64,000 nucleotides of DNA. Origin: Advenella sp048381675. Its GTDB lineage: Bacteria > Pseudomonadota > Gammaproteobacteria > Burkholderiales > Burkholderiaceae_B. The position numbers were made by a program, and so were the translations under genes. The notes beneath the pieces were generated by a model. The model did no database searches. It saw only the letters and a list, made by a program, of their open reading frames with translations, and had not been told where the DNA came from. Location: the NCBI RefSeq assembly GCF_048381675.1, contig NZ_JBLWIS010000002.1, positions 463,282-527,281 of the forward strand, given 5' to 3'. Shown here one piece after another: positions 43,689 through 51,940 of this stretch (position 1 is the first letter of the stretch; each line of letters starts with the position of its first letter).

Positions 43689-44675
43689 ATGAACTTTCCC
43701 AAACAGCTAAAAACCTGTTTTGTTATCGCCGGCATGATTTCCCTTACAGGCACGGCAATGGCCGCCTACCCTGAAAAACCGGTCAATACGATTGTGACCT
43801 TCCCGCCCGGCAACTCTGCCGACTTGGTGGGTCGTACCATGGCCCAGCAACTTGAGCAGGCATTTGGCCAAACATTCATTATTGAAAACAAAGGTGGTGC
43901 CGGCGGCACGATTGGGGTTGAACAACTCATCCGAAGCAAACCCGACGGTTACACCATTACCATTACGTCACTGTCTCCCATCAGTATTATTCCAGTCACC
44001 AAAAAACTGCCTTATGATCCACTGAAAGATCTGGTGCCCATCTCCCTGCTTGCCCAAGGCCCCATGGTCGTCCTTGTCAACAAGGACGCCCCTTTCAATA
44101 CCATGCAAGAGCTTATTGATTATGCAAAAGCCAATCCGGGAAAACTGAACTACGGCTCACTGGGTGCCGGCACCATCAGCCAATTAACCACAGAGCTTTT
44201 CAAGGAAGCCGCGGACATTGACATCAAGGAAATTCCTTACAAAGGCAGTACCCAGGCTATTCAAGACTTGATTGGTGGCAGGATACAAATTCTTTTTGAT
44301 GGCAACGCTTCCGCTATCCGGCAAATTGAAGCGGGCGCGGCAAAAGGCCTGGCCGTCACTATCCCGCAGCGCTCTCCCCTGATGCCCGATACACCCTCCA
44401 TTGCAGAAACCAATGTAGAGGGATTGAAAAACTTTACCTCCCAGGGCTGGATGGGCGCTTTTGCACCGGCAAATACACCACCGGAAGTCATCAAAGCCTT
44501 ACACGAAAAAATGCAGGCCGCACTTAAAACCCAACCCGTTATTGAGCGCTTCAATGCATCCGGCCTGCAGGCAATCGGCTCGGAAACACCCGAAAAATTT
44601 GAAGAATTTGTCAAAGAAGATCTTAACCGCTGGAAATCAGCCGCAAAAATGCTGGGTATCAGCCCCGATCAATAA
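43689..44675 (+). CDS. TctC/Bug-family periplasmic substrate-binding protein (3)
   Basis: The 328-residue receptor has a signal peptide (cleavage near AMA-A, about residue 26) and the family segments NTIVTFPPGNSADLVGRTM, IIENKGGAGGTIG and RSKPDGYTI. GAGGAGAC precedes the ATG. It is the first gene of the operon opposite iclR, followed by crotonase nine bases later. It is the third TctC copy within 8 kb. It would deliver the pathway substrate, but no membrane partner is encoded here. Confidence 0.92.
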   Translation: MNFPKQLKTCFVIAGMISLTGTAMAAYPEKPVNTIVTFPPGNSADLVGRTMAQQLEQAFGQTFIIENKGGAGGTIGVEQLIRSKPDGYTITITSLSPISIIPVTKKLPYDPLKDLVPISLLAQGPMVVLVNKDAPFNTMQELIDYAKANPGKLNYGSLGAGTISQLTTELFKEAADIDIKEIPYKGSTQAIQDLIGGRIQILFDGNASAIRQIEAGAAKGLAVTIPQRSPLMPDTPSIAETNVEGLKNFTSQGWMGAFAPANTPPEVIKALHEKMQAALKTQPVIERFNASGLQAIGSETPEKFEEFVKEDLNRWKSAAKMLGISPDQ

Positions 44676-44684
44676 GGATAAATC

Positions 44685-45479
44685 ATGAACAAAACCTACG
44701 AAACCATCAAAGTCGAAGAACCGTTTCCCGGGATTCTGCTGGTCACCCTTAACCGCCCTGAAGTCTCCAATGCCTTCAACACCCAAGCCGGACATGAGCT
44801 GTATGATGTGTTTCACCCCCTGGAGCTTGAACACCGCAAATATCGCTGCGTGGTTATCACCGGTGCCGGTGACAAGGCTTTCTGTGCAGGCGGTGACTTA
44901 AAAGAGCGCAAAACCCTGACTGAAGAACAATGGGTATTACAGCACGAGCTTTTTGAGCGCACCTTCCGCTCAATTCTCAACTGTCCACTGCCCATTCTGG
45001 CTGCCGTCAATGGTCATGCTTTTGGTGGCGGCTTTGAATTGATGCTGCAGTGTGATTTTGCCTATGCATCACGCAACGCCCGCTTTGCCCTGACAGAAGT
45101 TTCCCTGGGCATCATGCCAGGCGGAGCCGGTACGCAAACCTTGCCAAGGGCCGTTGGCGAACGTCGTGCAAAGGAAATCATTTTGACAGCAAGCCCTTTC
45201 AGTGCCGATGAAGCTTGCGAATGGGGAGTCGTCAACCGTGTTTTCGAACCGGGCGAGGTCCTGGAAAAGACGCTTGAAGCCGCACAGAAAATTGCCGCCA
45301 ATGCCCCGCTTTCGATCAGGCAGGCAAAGCACTCCATCCACTACGGATTACAAATGGATCTGAATTCAGGCATGATGTTTGAACTTGAAGCGTACCAACG
45401 CATGGTTCACAGCCAGGATCGCAAGGAAGGCATTCTGGCCTTCAATGAAAAGCGCAAACCCAATTTCAAGGGCTGGTAA
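44685..45479 (+). CDS. Enoyl-CoA hydratase (crotonase family, methylglutaconyl-CoA hydratase-like)
   Basis: The 264-residue crotonase has both catalytic glutamates: Glu118 in GGGFELML and Glu138 in ALTEVSLGIMPGG. They are 20 residues apart, as in mammalian Glu144/Glu164, so hydratase activity is expected. The segment LGIMPGGAGTQTLPRAVG resembles AUH, the 3-methylglutaconyl-CoA hydratase. The next gene (CoA-transferase) starts two bases after the stop. In this operon it could supply HMG-CoA to the lyase, which is inference. Confidence 0.9.
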   Translation: MNKTYETIKVEEPFPGILLVTLNRPEVSNAFNTQAGHELYDVFHPLELEHRKYRCVVITGAGDKAFCAGGDLKERKTLTEEQWVLQHELFERTFRSILNCPLPILAAVNGHAFGGGFELMLQCDFAYASRNARFALTEVSLGIMPGGAGTQTLPRAVGERRAKEIILTASPFSADEACEWGVVNRVFEPGEVLEKTLEAAQKIAANAPLSIRQAKHSIHYGLQMDLNSGMMFELEAYQRMVHSQDRKEGILAFNEKRKPNFKGW

Positions 45480-45481
45480 GA

Positions 45482-46624
45482 ATGAAAACAAACACTAGCA
45501 AACCATTACCCCTGCAAGGCTATACCGTTTTTGAAATTGGGCAGAATGTTGCCGCCCCATTTGCCGCCCAAATCCTGGCTGATTTGGGTGCCACGGTGAT
45601 TAAGATTGAAAAGCCGGCAGGAGACGATGCCCGTCACTGGGGTCCACCGGATTGGGAAGGTGCTTCGGCCATGTTCCAGACCTTAAACCGGAACAAGCAA
45701 TCCCAGGTCTGCAATTTCAGGGATCCACAGCAGGTTGAACAACTCAGAAAACAATTCATCGCGCAGGCGGATGTCATTATCCAGAACTTCAGGCCTGGTG
45801 TTCTGGAAGGCTTGGGCCTTGATGAAAAAACCCTGCGTGCCGCCAAACCCGAGCTGATTTACTGCGATATGGGTGCCTTTGGCAGTGGTGGTCCGTTATC
45901 TGAGCTGCCTGGTTACGACCCGCTGATGCAAGCCTACGGTGGATTAATGAGCGTAACCGGTGAGCCGGGGCAACCTCCGGTCCGGACGGGCTATTCAGTC
46001 ATTGACTGTGGTACTGGCATGTGGGCCGCCATTGGCATTCTGTCTGCCCTGTTACAACGCGAGAAAAAACAGGAAGGTGCTCATGTTGAGGTTTCCCTTT
46101 TCGAAACTTCCTTAAGCTGGATGCAGGTTGCCAGCGCCCAGCATATGTCCAGCGGCCAGGTTCCAGGTCGACATGGATCAGGGGCCGCTACCATTGTGCC
46201 TTACCGCGCCTACCAGACGGCTGACGGACACCTGGTGGTTGCCGCAGGCAATAATGGCCTGTTTGCCAGACTGTGCAAAGTGCTGGCCCACAGCGAATGG
46301 ACTGAAGATGCACGTTTTGCCAATAACCCGCAACGCGTCATCCACCGACACATTCTTGATGAATTGATCCAGAATGAATTAAGCCAGCAAACACGCGAAT
46401 ACTGGACTGCCAAATTACGTGAAGCCAACGTGCCTTGTGCTCCGGTACAGGATACGGCTGAAGCCTTTGGCTGCGAACAGGCACAGGCCTTGGGTGTTAT
46501 GCAGGAAGTCCCCGATTCCGCCATGAAATTCATGGGTCTGCCCATTCGCCTTGACGGACAAAGGCCTGCCATCCGGCTTGCGCCCCCTGCCCTGCAACCC
46601 TTGACTGAAGAGACCGTATCATGA
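45482..46624 (+). CDS. CoA-transferase family III (CaiB/BaiF)
   Basis: The 380-residue enzyme has the family catalytic Asp at residue 175 (SVIDCGTGMW), matching Asp169 of formyl-CoA transferase. It lacks the racemase His/Asp pair seen in the 32.8-kb homologue, so CoA transfer between acids is the likely reaction. The N-terminal GYTVFEIGQNVAAPFAAQIL is typical. Its stop overlaps the HMG-CoA lyase start by four bases (ATGA). It could activate the operon's diacid using succinyl-CoA. Confidence 0.9.
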   Translation: MKTNTSKPLPLQGYTVFEIGQNVAAPFAAQILADLGATVIKIEKPAGDDARHWGPPDWEGASAMFQTLNRNKQSQVCNFRDPQQVEQLRKQFIAQADVIIQNFRPGVLEGLGLDEKTLRAAKPELIYCDMGAFGSGGPLSELPGYDPLMQAYGGLMSVTGEPGQPPVRTGYSVIDCGTGMWAAIGILSALLQREKKQEGAHVEVSLFETSLSWMQVASAQHMSSGQVPGRHGSGAATIVPYRAYQTADGHLVVAAGNNGLFARLCKVLAHSEWTEDARFANNPQRVIHRHILDELIQNELSQQTREYWTAKLREANVPCAPVQDTAEAFGCEQAQALGVMQEVPDSAMKFMGLPIRLDGQRPAIRLAPPALQPLTEETVS

Positions 46625-47538
46625 CTGATAACAATCAGGTCTTCGTTCGGGAAGTCGGCTTGCGTGATGGCATTCAGAGCCTGAATACCATTGCCACCCA
46701 GGACAAACTGCAATGGCTCAAGGTGGAGTCTGAAGCCGGTGTTCGCGCCTTTGAAATCACCTCGTTTGTGCCCGCGCATGTGATCCCCCAATTCTTTGAT
46801 GCCCAAACAATGGTCGAGCAGGGACAACTGAACCCCAGACTGGTGCTTTCAGCACTGGTGCTGAATGAAAAAGGCGCCATGCGCGCCTTGGAAGCCGGCA
46901 CAAAAAATATTGTATTTGTCCTTTCAGCCAGTGCCACGCACTCACAAAAAAATGCCCGCACCACACTTGAAAACGCGCTTGCTGCAGTGGCACGATTAAT
47001 TGAAATGGTCAAGCAACAGCCCGAACCACCGCATATAACCGGTGCCATTGCCACTTCTTTTGGCTGCACCTATGAGGGCCATATTGAAAGCAAGACCGTT
47101 CTGAACATTGCAGACAGAATGGCACAGGCCGGTGTTGACCATATCGCATTGGGAGACACGGTTGGTTTTGCGGGCCCCAGACAAGTCAGAAACCTGTTTA
47201 CCCAACTACATCAACTATTGGGCAAGCTACCGCTTGGCGCTCATTTTCATGACACTCGCGGCATGGGTATGGCTAACGTACTGGCTGCCCTGGATGCTGG
47301 TGTCAGACACTTTGACGCCTCTTTGGGGGGCTTGGGCGGCTGTCCGTTTGCCCCCGGCGCGACCGGTAACATCGCTACCGAAGATCTTTGCTTCCTGCTG
47401 GAAGAGTATGGTCTGCAAACCGGTATTGACCTTGAAAAACTGCTTGAGGCCCGCCGCTGGCTGGCCCACCTGCTTCCTGACGAGCCATTACAGGGTGCTT
47501 TGTCACGTGCAGGACTGCCCACCATCATTACACATTAA
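46621..47538 (+). CDS. Hydroxymethylglutaryl-CoA lyase
   Basis: It splits HMG-CoA into acetoacetate and acetyl-CoA. The 305-residue TIM barrel has Glu11, Arg15 and Asp16 in REVGLRDG, His208 and His210 in AHFHDTRG, and Cys241 in GGLGGCPFAPGATGN. These match human HMGCL (Glu37, Arg41, Asp42, His233, His235, Cys266), and the His-to-Cys spacing of 33 is identical. The GGLGGCP signature is the family mark. The start overlaps the CoA-transferase stop. Confidence 0.9.
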   Translation: MTDNNQVFVREVGLRDGIQSLNTIATQDKLQWLKVESEAGVRAFEITSFVPAHVIPQFFDAQTMVEQGQLNPRLVLSALVLNEKGAMRALEAGTKNIVFVLSASATHSQKNARTTLENALAAVARLIEMVKQQPEPPHITGAIATSFGCTYEGHIESKTVLNIADRMAQAGVDHIALGDTVGFAGPRQVRNLFTQLHQLLGKLPLGAHFHDTRGMGMANVLAALDAGVRHFDASLGGLGGCPFAPGATGNIATEDLCFLLEEYGLQTGIDLEKLLEARRWLAHLLPDEPLQGALSRAGLPTIITH

Positions 47539-47562
47539 TTCTTGAAATCAGGAAAAAGAACC

Positions 47563-48756
47563 ATGGATACATTAAGTACACAAAACGCCCCCGTTTCCAT
47601 TGAGTTGGGTAACGACTATCAAGATATCCGCGAAAGCGTTCGCCGCATTTGCGAGGACTTTCCCGGCTCCTACTGGAGAAATCTGGACGAGCAGCAAGGC
47701 TACCCCTCTGAATTTGTCAATGCCCTGACTGAAGCCGGTTATCTGGGTGCTCTGATTCCCGAAGAATATGGTGGCAGTGGCCTGCCCCTGCGTGCGGCAT
47801 CGGTTATTCTGGAAGAAATTCATGCGGCCGGCTGCAATGCAGGTGCCTGCCACGCACAAATGTATATCATGGGTACGCTTTTGCGTCACGGCAGCGAAGA
47901 GCAAAAAAGAAAATACCTGCCCGATATCGCCAGTGGCAAACTGCGCCTGCAGGCCTTTGGCATTACGGAGCCCACCACCGGCTCAGACACCACCCAAATC
48001 AAGACCCGGGCCGTGCGTGATGGTGACAACTATATTATCAACGGCCAGAAAGTGTGGACCTCGCGTGCCCGTTATTCCGACCTTATGCTGTTACTGGCCC
48101 GTACCACGCCTGCCGATCAGGTCAAGAAAAAAACCGATGGCATTTCCGTCTTCCTGGTGGATTTGCGCGAGGCCCGTGGCAATGGCGTTGAAATCCAGCC
48201 GATTCGTGCCATGATCAACCACAATACAACCGAAGTGTTTATTGAAAACCTGGTGGTTCCCGCCTCCAGTCTGGTAGGTGAAGAAGGCAAAGGGTTCCGT
48301 TACATTCTTGACGGCATGAATGCAGAACGTATTCTGTGTGCCTCGGAAGCGATTGGTGATGCAAAATGGTTTACCAAGACAGCCGCTGCCTATGGTAATG
48401 AGCGTGTTGTATTCGGTCGTCCGATTGGCCAGAACCAGGGCATTCAGTTCCCTATCGCCCGTGCTTATGCCGAGACTGAAGCTGCCGAAATGATGGTACG
48501 CAAAGCGACCGCCATTTTTGCCGCAGGTCTGGATTGTGGTGAAGCCGCCAACATTGCCAAACTGCTGGCGTCCGAAGCGGCCTGGCATGCTGCCGAGGCC
48601 TGCATGCAAACACACGGTGGATTTGGCTATGCCGCTGAGTATGATGTTGAACGTAAGTGGCGTGAATGCCGGGTCATGCAAATTGCCCCCATTTCTTCCA
48701 ACCTGATTCTTTCCTTCATCGGACAACACGTCCTGGGCATGCCACGTTCATTCTAG
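47563..48756 (+). CDS. Acyl-CoA dehydrogenase
   Basis: This FAD enzyme introduces a double bond next to the CoA thioester. From ATG 47563 (preceded by CAGGAAAAAG) it has 397 residues. The family signatures are FGITEPTTGSD (about 137-147) and QTHGGFGYAAEYDVERKWRE, where Glu359 matches the catalytic base of medium-chain enzymes (Glu376). Substrate chain length and whether it decarboxylates are unclear. It is the fifth gene of the operon and sits 24 bases after the lyase. Confidence 0.93.
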   Translation: MDTLSTQNAPVSIELGNDYQDIRESVRRICEDFPGSYWRNLDEQQGYPSEFVNALTEAGYLGALIPEEYGGSGLPLRAASVILEEIHAAGCNAGACHAQMYIMGTLLRHGSEEQKRKYLPDIASGKLRLQAFGITEPTTGSDTTQIKTRAVRDGDNYIINGQKVWTSRARYSDLMLLLARTTPADQVKKKTDGISVFLVDLREARGNGVEIQPIRAMINHNTTEVFIENLVVPASSLVGEEGKGFRYILDGMNAERILCASEAIGDAKWFTKTAAAYGNERVVFGRPIGQNQGIQFPIARAYAETEAAEMMVRKATAIFAAGLDCGEAANIAKLLASEAAWHAAEACMQTHGGFGYAAEYDVERKWRECRVMQIAPISSNLILSFIGQHVLGMPRSF

Positions 48757-48764
48757 GAGACGTA

Positions 48765-50099
48765 ATGAAAACACTGTCACGGCAAATGGCCGACTTCATC
48801 ACCAGTGATATTGCAAGGCAAATCACCCCCGAGGTTTGCCAAACCGTGCAGCTGGCCTTTCTTGACACTGCCGGCTGCATTCTTTCCGGGCGTGATGAGG
48901 AAGTAACCCGCCTGTTTGCAGCCTGGGTCAACAAGCGCTACCTGAATGAGCAGGAAGCCAGCGTATTTTTTTCACCGCAAAAACATACCGCAATGGTTGC
49001 TGCCATGCTTAACGCCGTTTCAGGCCATGCACTGGACTTTGATGATGTTGCCCTGGCCGGACACCCCAGTGTTGTCCTGGTTCCCGTTCTGCTTGCCGAG
49101 TCAGACCGCAGCGGTCTCACCGGGCAGGACCTGATCAGCGCCTACTTGAAAGGTTATGAGATTTGGGCGGATTTGCTTAACCGGATACCCGACCCTTTAC
49201 ATGAAAAAGGATGGCACCCCACCGCAGTGCTGGGTACGATGGGTGCCACCGCCGCACTTTGCGCGGCGCGTCAACTTGATATTGAAAAAACCACCCATGC
49301 ACTGGGCATAGCTGCCAGCCGCGCCTCTGGGCTGGTCGCCAATTTTGGTTCGATGTGCAAACCCCTGCATGCCGGTTGGGCGATCGAATATGCTTACGGG
49401 GCTGTTGAAATGGCCGCCATGGGTGTAACAGCTTCAGCCGATGCCCTGGAAGGATCAACCGGTTTCCTGACTGCTTTTTCAGACCGGCAGGCGCCGGATC
49501 GCGAACGACCTTTCGAAAAGCAGCAAGCATTAAGCATCAACACGGTTAAACCAAGTATCAAAAAATATCCAGTCTGCTATGCTTCACACCGTGTGATTGA
49601 CGGTGTATTGCAATTAAGGCAACAGCATGATATTCCCATTGAGCACATCCAAACCATTACGGCAACCGTCAGTGAAACCAATGCCAGAGTGCTTAAATAC
49701 CAGCACCCAAGCACTCCTCTTCAAGCGAAATTCAGCATGCCTTTTGCCTGTGCCTCGGCGCTGGTTTATGGTGAAGTAAGTCTGCAAAAAATGACTGAGG
49801 ATGACATTACCAACCCGGCCATCCAGACATTGATGGAAAAAGTTAAGGTTTCAATCAATAATGAAGCCTGCCCGCTTGAACCCAGCTTTGCCCTTCACGA
49901 TGACGTTACCATTACTCTCAAAGATAACACCCGCCTTGAAAGTGGCCCGATCCGTTTTGCATTGGGTCATGCCCATTTTCCGCTTGCACCGGCACAATTG
50001 GAAGCTAAAATCCTGTCCTGTGCCAAACCGGCCGAACAGGAAAGCACCAAAGCATTGATTGCAAAACTAAATACACATTTCACGGCAATGGCAATATGA
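48765..50099 (+). CDS. MmgE/PrpD family protein
   Basis: The 444-residue protein belongs to the 2-methylcitrate dehydratase/cis-aconitate decarboxylase/iminodisuccinate-epimerase superfamily. Visible features are the HALDFDDVALAGHPS segment (about 88-103) and the C-terminal lid region with KKYPVCYASHRVIDG. ATG 48765 is preceded by AGGAGACG and lies eight bases after the dehydrogenase gene. The family has many substrates, so I do not name one. It does not fit the diacid-to-HMG-CoA scheme directly and may process the natural substrate before it. Confidence 0.85.
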   Translation: MKTLSRQMADFITSDIARQITPEVCQTVQLAFLDTAGCILSGRDEEVTRLFAAWVNKRYLNEQEASVFFSPQKHTAMVAAMLNAVSGHALDFDDVALAGHPSVVLVPVLLAESDRSGLTGQDLISAYLKGYEIWADLLNRIPDPLHEKGWHPTAVLGTMGATAALCAARQLDIEKTTHALGIAASRASGLVANFGSMCKPLHAGWAIEYAYGAVEMAAMGVTASADALEGSTGFLTAFSDRQAPDRERPFEKQQALSINTVKPSIKKYPVCYASHRVIDGVLQLRQQHDIPIEHIQTITATVSETNARVLKYQHPSTPLQAKFSMPFACASALVYGEVSLQKMTEDDITNPAIQTLMEKVKVSINNEACPLEPSFALHDDVTITLKDNTRLESGPIRFALGHAHFPLAPAQLEAKILSCAKPAEQESTKALIAKLNTHFTAMAI

Positions 50100-50151
50100 T
50101 GCAACTAAAACCATGTCATTGACCACCACAATACAGATAAAAGAGACGACA

Positions 50152-50928
50152 ATGAATACACAGGCTGATTCCATAACACTTGAAGTAGAAGAAAACATTA
50201 CTGAAACCGAACAGGCCCTACGGGTTGAACTGGCTGCCTGCTACCGGATTTTTGCCATGTTGGGCTGGACAGAACTGATTTACAATCATATTACCGTTCG
50301 CATTCCTGGCCCGGAAAAGCATTTCCTGATCAACCCGTTTGGCCTGCACTACACCGAAGTGACTGCAAGTAATCTGGTCAAGATAGATCTTGACGGCAAC
50401 GTTATTGGCGACTCCAAATGGAAAGCCAATCCAGCCGGCTTCATCTTGCACTCTGCCATCCATAGCGGTATTGAAAACGCCCACTGCGTCATGCACACCC
50501 ATACCACGGCAGGCTGCGCGGTTGCCTGCTCGGCCACAGGATTGTCACGAGATAATTTTTATGCAGCCCAACTGCATAATCGCGTTGCCTACCATGACTT
50601 TGAAGGCATCACCGTCCATGCCGATGAACAGCCAAGGGTACAGCGTTCCATTGGCAATCGCCAGGCAGTGATCCTGAAAAACCATGGTTTGCTTTCATGG
50701 GGAAGCAGCATTCCCGAGGCCTTTGCCTACCTGTGGACCCTGCAACGAGCCTGCGAAATCCAGGTGGCTGGCGCGGCACTTGGCCCAACCACCCCCATTC
50801 CTGAAGAAATACAAATCAAATCCAGTCTTGATGCCTTGCAATTTGATCCTCGCTATGGAGCTGGTCGCGATGTTTTTGAGGCGTTAAGACGCCAAGTCGA
50901 TACCATTGACACCAACTATAAAAACTAA
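50152..50928 (+). CDS. Class II aldolase/adducin family protein
   Basis: The 258-residue protein has the zinc ligands of class II aldolases: the HTHTTAG pair (about residues 114 and 116) and His in ILKNHGLLSWG (about 178). The fold also has SFL-like GLHYTEVTASNLVKIDLDG. Members cleave or form C-C bonds or decarboxylate hydroxy acids. The start ATG 50152 is preceded by GAGACGAC. It lies in the middle of the operon, 52 bases after the MmgE gene. Confidence 0.87.
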   Translation: MNTQADSITLEVEENITETEQALRVELAACYRIFAMLGWTELIYNHITVRIPGPEKHFLINPFGLHYTEVTASNLVKIDLDGNVIGDSKWKANPAGFILHSAIHSGIENAHCVMHTHTTAGCAVACSATGLSRDNFYAAQLHNRVAYHDFEGITVHADEQPRVQRSIGNRQAVILKNHGLLSWGSSIPEAFAYLWTLQRACEIQVAGAALGPTTPIPEEIQIKSSLDALQFDPRYGAGRDVFEALRRQVDTIDTNYKN

Positions 50929-50949
50929 CGGCCTTAAAGGAGTTTGTCT

Positions 50950-51936
50950 ATGAAAATCTGTATTTATGGAATCGGTGCAATAGGTGGTTTAATGGCGGCA
51001 CGGCTAGTACAGGCCGGTTATGACGTCAGTGCTGTAGCACGTGGCGCAACCCTTGAATCACTACAAAAAAACGGGCTTCAGTTCTATTCAGCGGGTAGCG
51101 ATACGGCGCAAAGCTACCCGATTAAGGCAAGCCAGTCTCCTGCAGAACTGGGTGTACAGGACATTGTCATTATCGCTGTAAAAACCACCGGACTGCCGTC
51201 CATAGCCAAAAATATTGCGCCCCTAATAGGACCTGATACCACCATTTTGTCTGCCATGAACGGGATTCCATGGTGGTTCTTTCATGGGCTTGAACATGAA
51301 AACGGTCATCTGAAACTGGACTCGGTTGACCCGCAGGAAATTATTTCCAAACACATCCCGGCCAATCAGGTCATCGGTTGTGTCACACACCTTTCCGCCA
51401 CCACGCCCGCCCCAGGTTCGGTTAAACATATCGCTGGCAACCACTTGATCATCGGAGAGCCCAACGGCACCCAAACCCCAAGGCTGAAGGAGCTTTGCAC
51501 AATACTGGAAAAAGCCGGATTTGATGTGGAAAACACCTCATGCATCCAGAAAGACATCTGGTTCAAACTATGGGGAAACATGACCATGAATCCTGTTTCA
51601 GCCATCACGGGTGCAAAAAGCGATCACATTCTGGAGGACCGTTATGTCCGCGATTTCATGTCACGGATCATGCAGGAAGCTGCCGTAGTCGGAGCACGAA
51701 TTGGCTTGCCAATAGAGGCCGATCCTGAACAAAGGCACCAGGTTACCTATAAGCTTGGATCTTTCAAGACATCCATGCTGCAGGATGCGGAAGCGGGCAA
51801 ACCGCTTGAACTGGATGCATTGGTAACATCAGTCGCCGAAATTGCCCACCAGCTGGAAGTCTCTATCCCCTGGACTGAATCATTGCTGGGCATCAGCCGA
51901 TTACAGGCAAAAACACGTGGGCTCTATCAATACTGA
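50950..51936 (+). CDS. PanE/ketopantoate reductase-like dehydrogenase
   Basis: The 328-residue NADPH enzyme has the N-terminal GIGAIGG nucleotide motif (residues 6-12), AVKTTG (about 78) and the conserved KLWGNM segment (about 205), where the Lys is catalytic. ATG 50950 has AAAGGAG nine bases upstream. A biosynthetic role in pantothenate is possible but its place at the end of a catabolic operon suggests reduction or oxidation of a 2-keto or 2-hydroxy acid in this pathway. Confidence 0.85.
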   Translation: MKICIYGIGAIGGLMAARLVQAGYDVSAVARGATLESLQKNGLQFYSAGSDTAQSYPIKASQSPAELGVQDIVIIAVKTTGLPSIAKNIAPLIGPDTTILSAMNGIPWWFFHGLEHENGHLKLDSVDPQEIISKHIPANQVIGCVTHLSATTPAPGSVKHIAGNHLIIGEPNGTQTPRLKELCTILEKAGFDVENTSCIQKDIWFKLWGNMTMNPVSAITGAKSDHILEDRYVRDFMSRIMQEAAVVGARIGLPIEADPEQRHQVTYKLGSFKTSMLQDAEAGKPLELDALVTSVAEIAHQLEVSIPWTESLLGISRLQAKTRGLYQY

Positions 51937-51940
51937 TCAC

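Noticed and set aside
48666..48764. Upstream extension of the MmgE/PrpD gene
   Set aside because: It overlaps the acyl-CoA dehydrogenase end in another frame; ATG 48765 has AGGAGACG before it.
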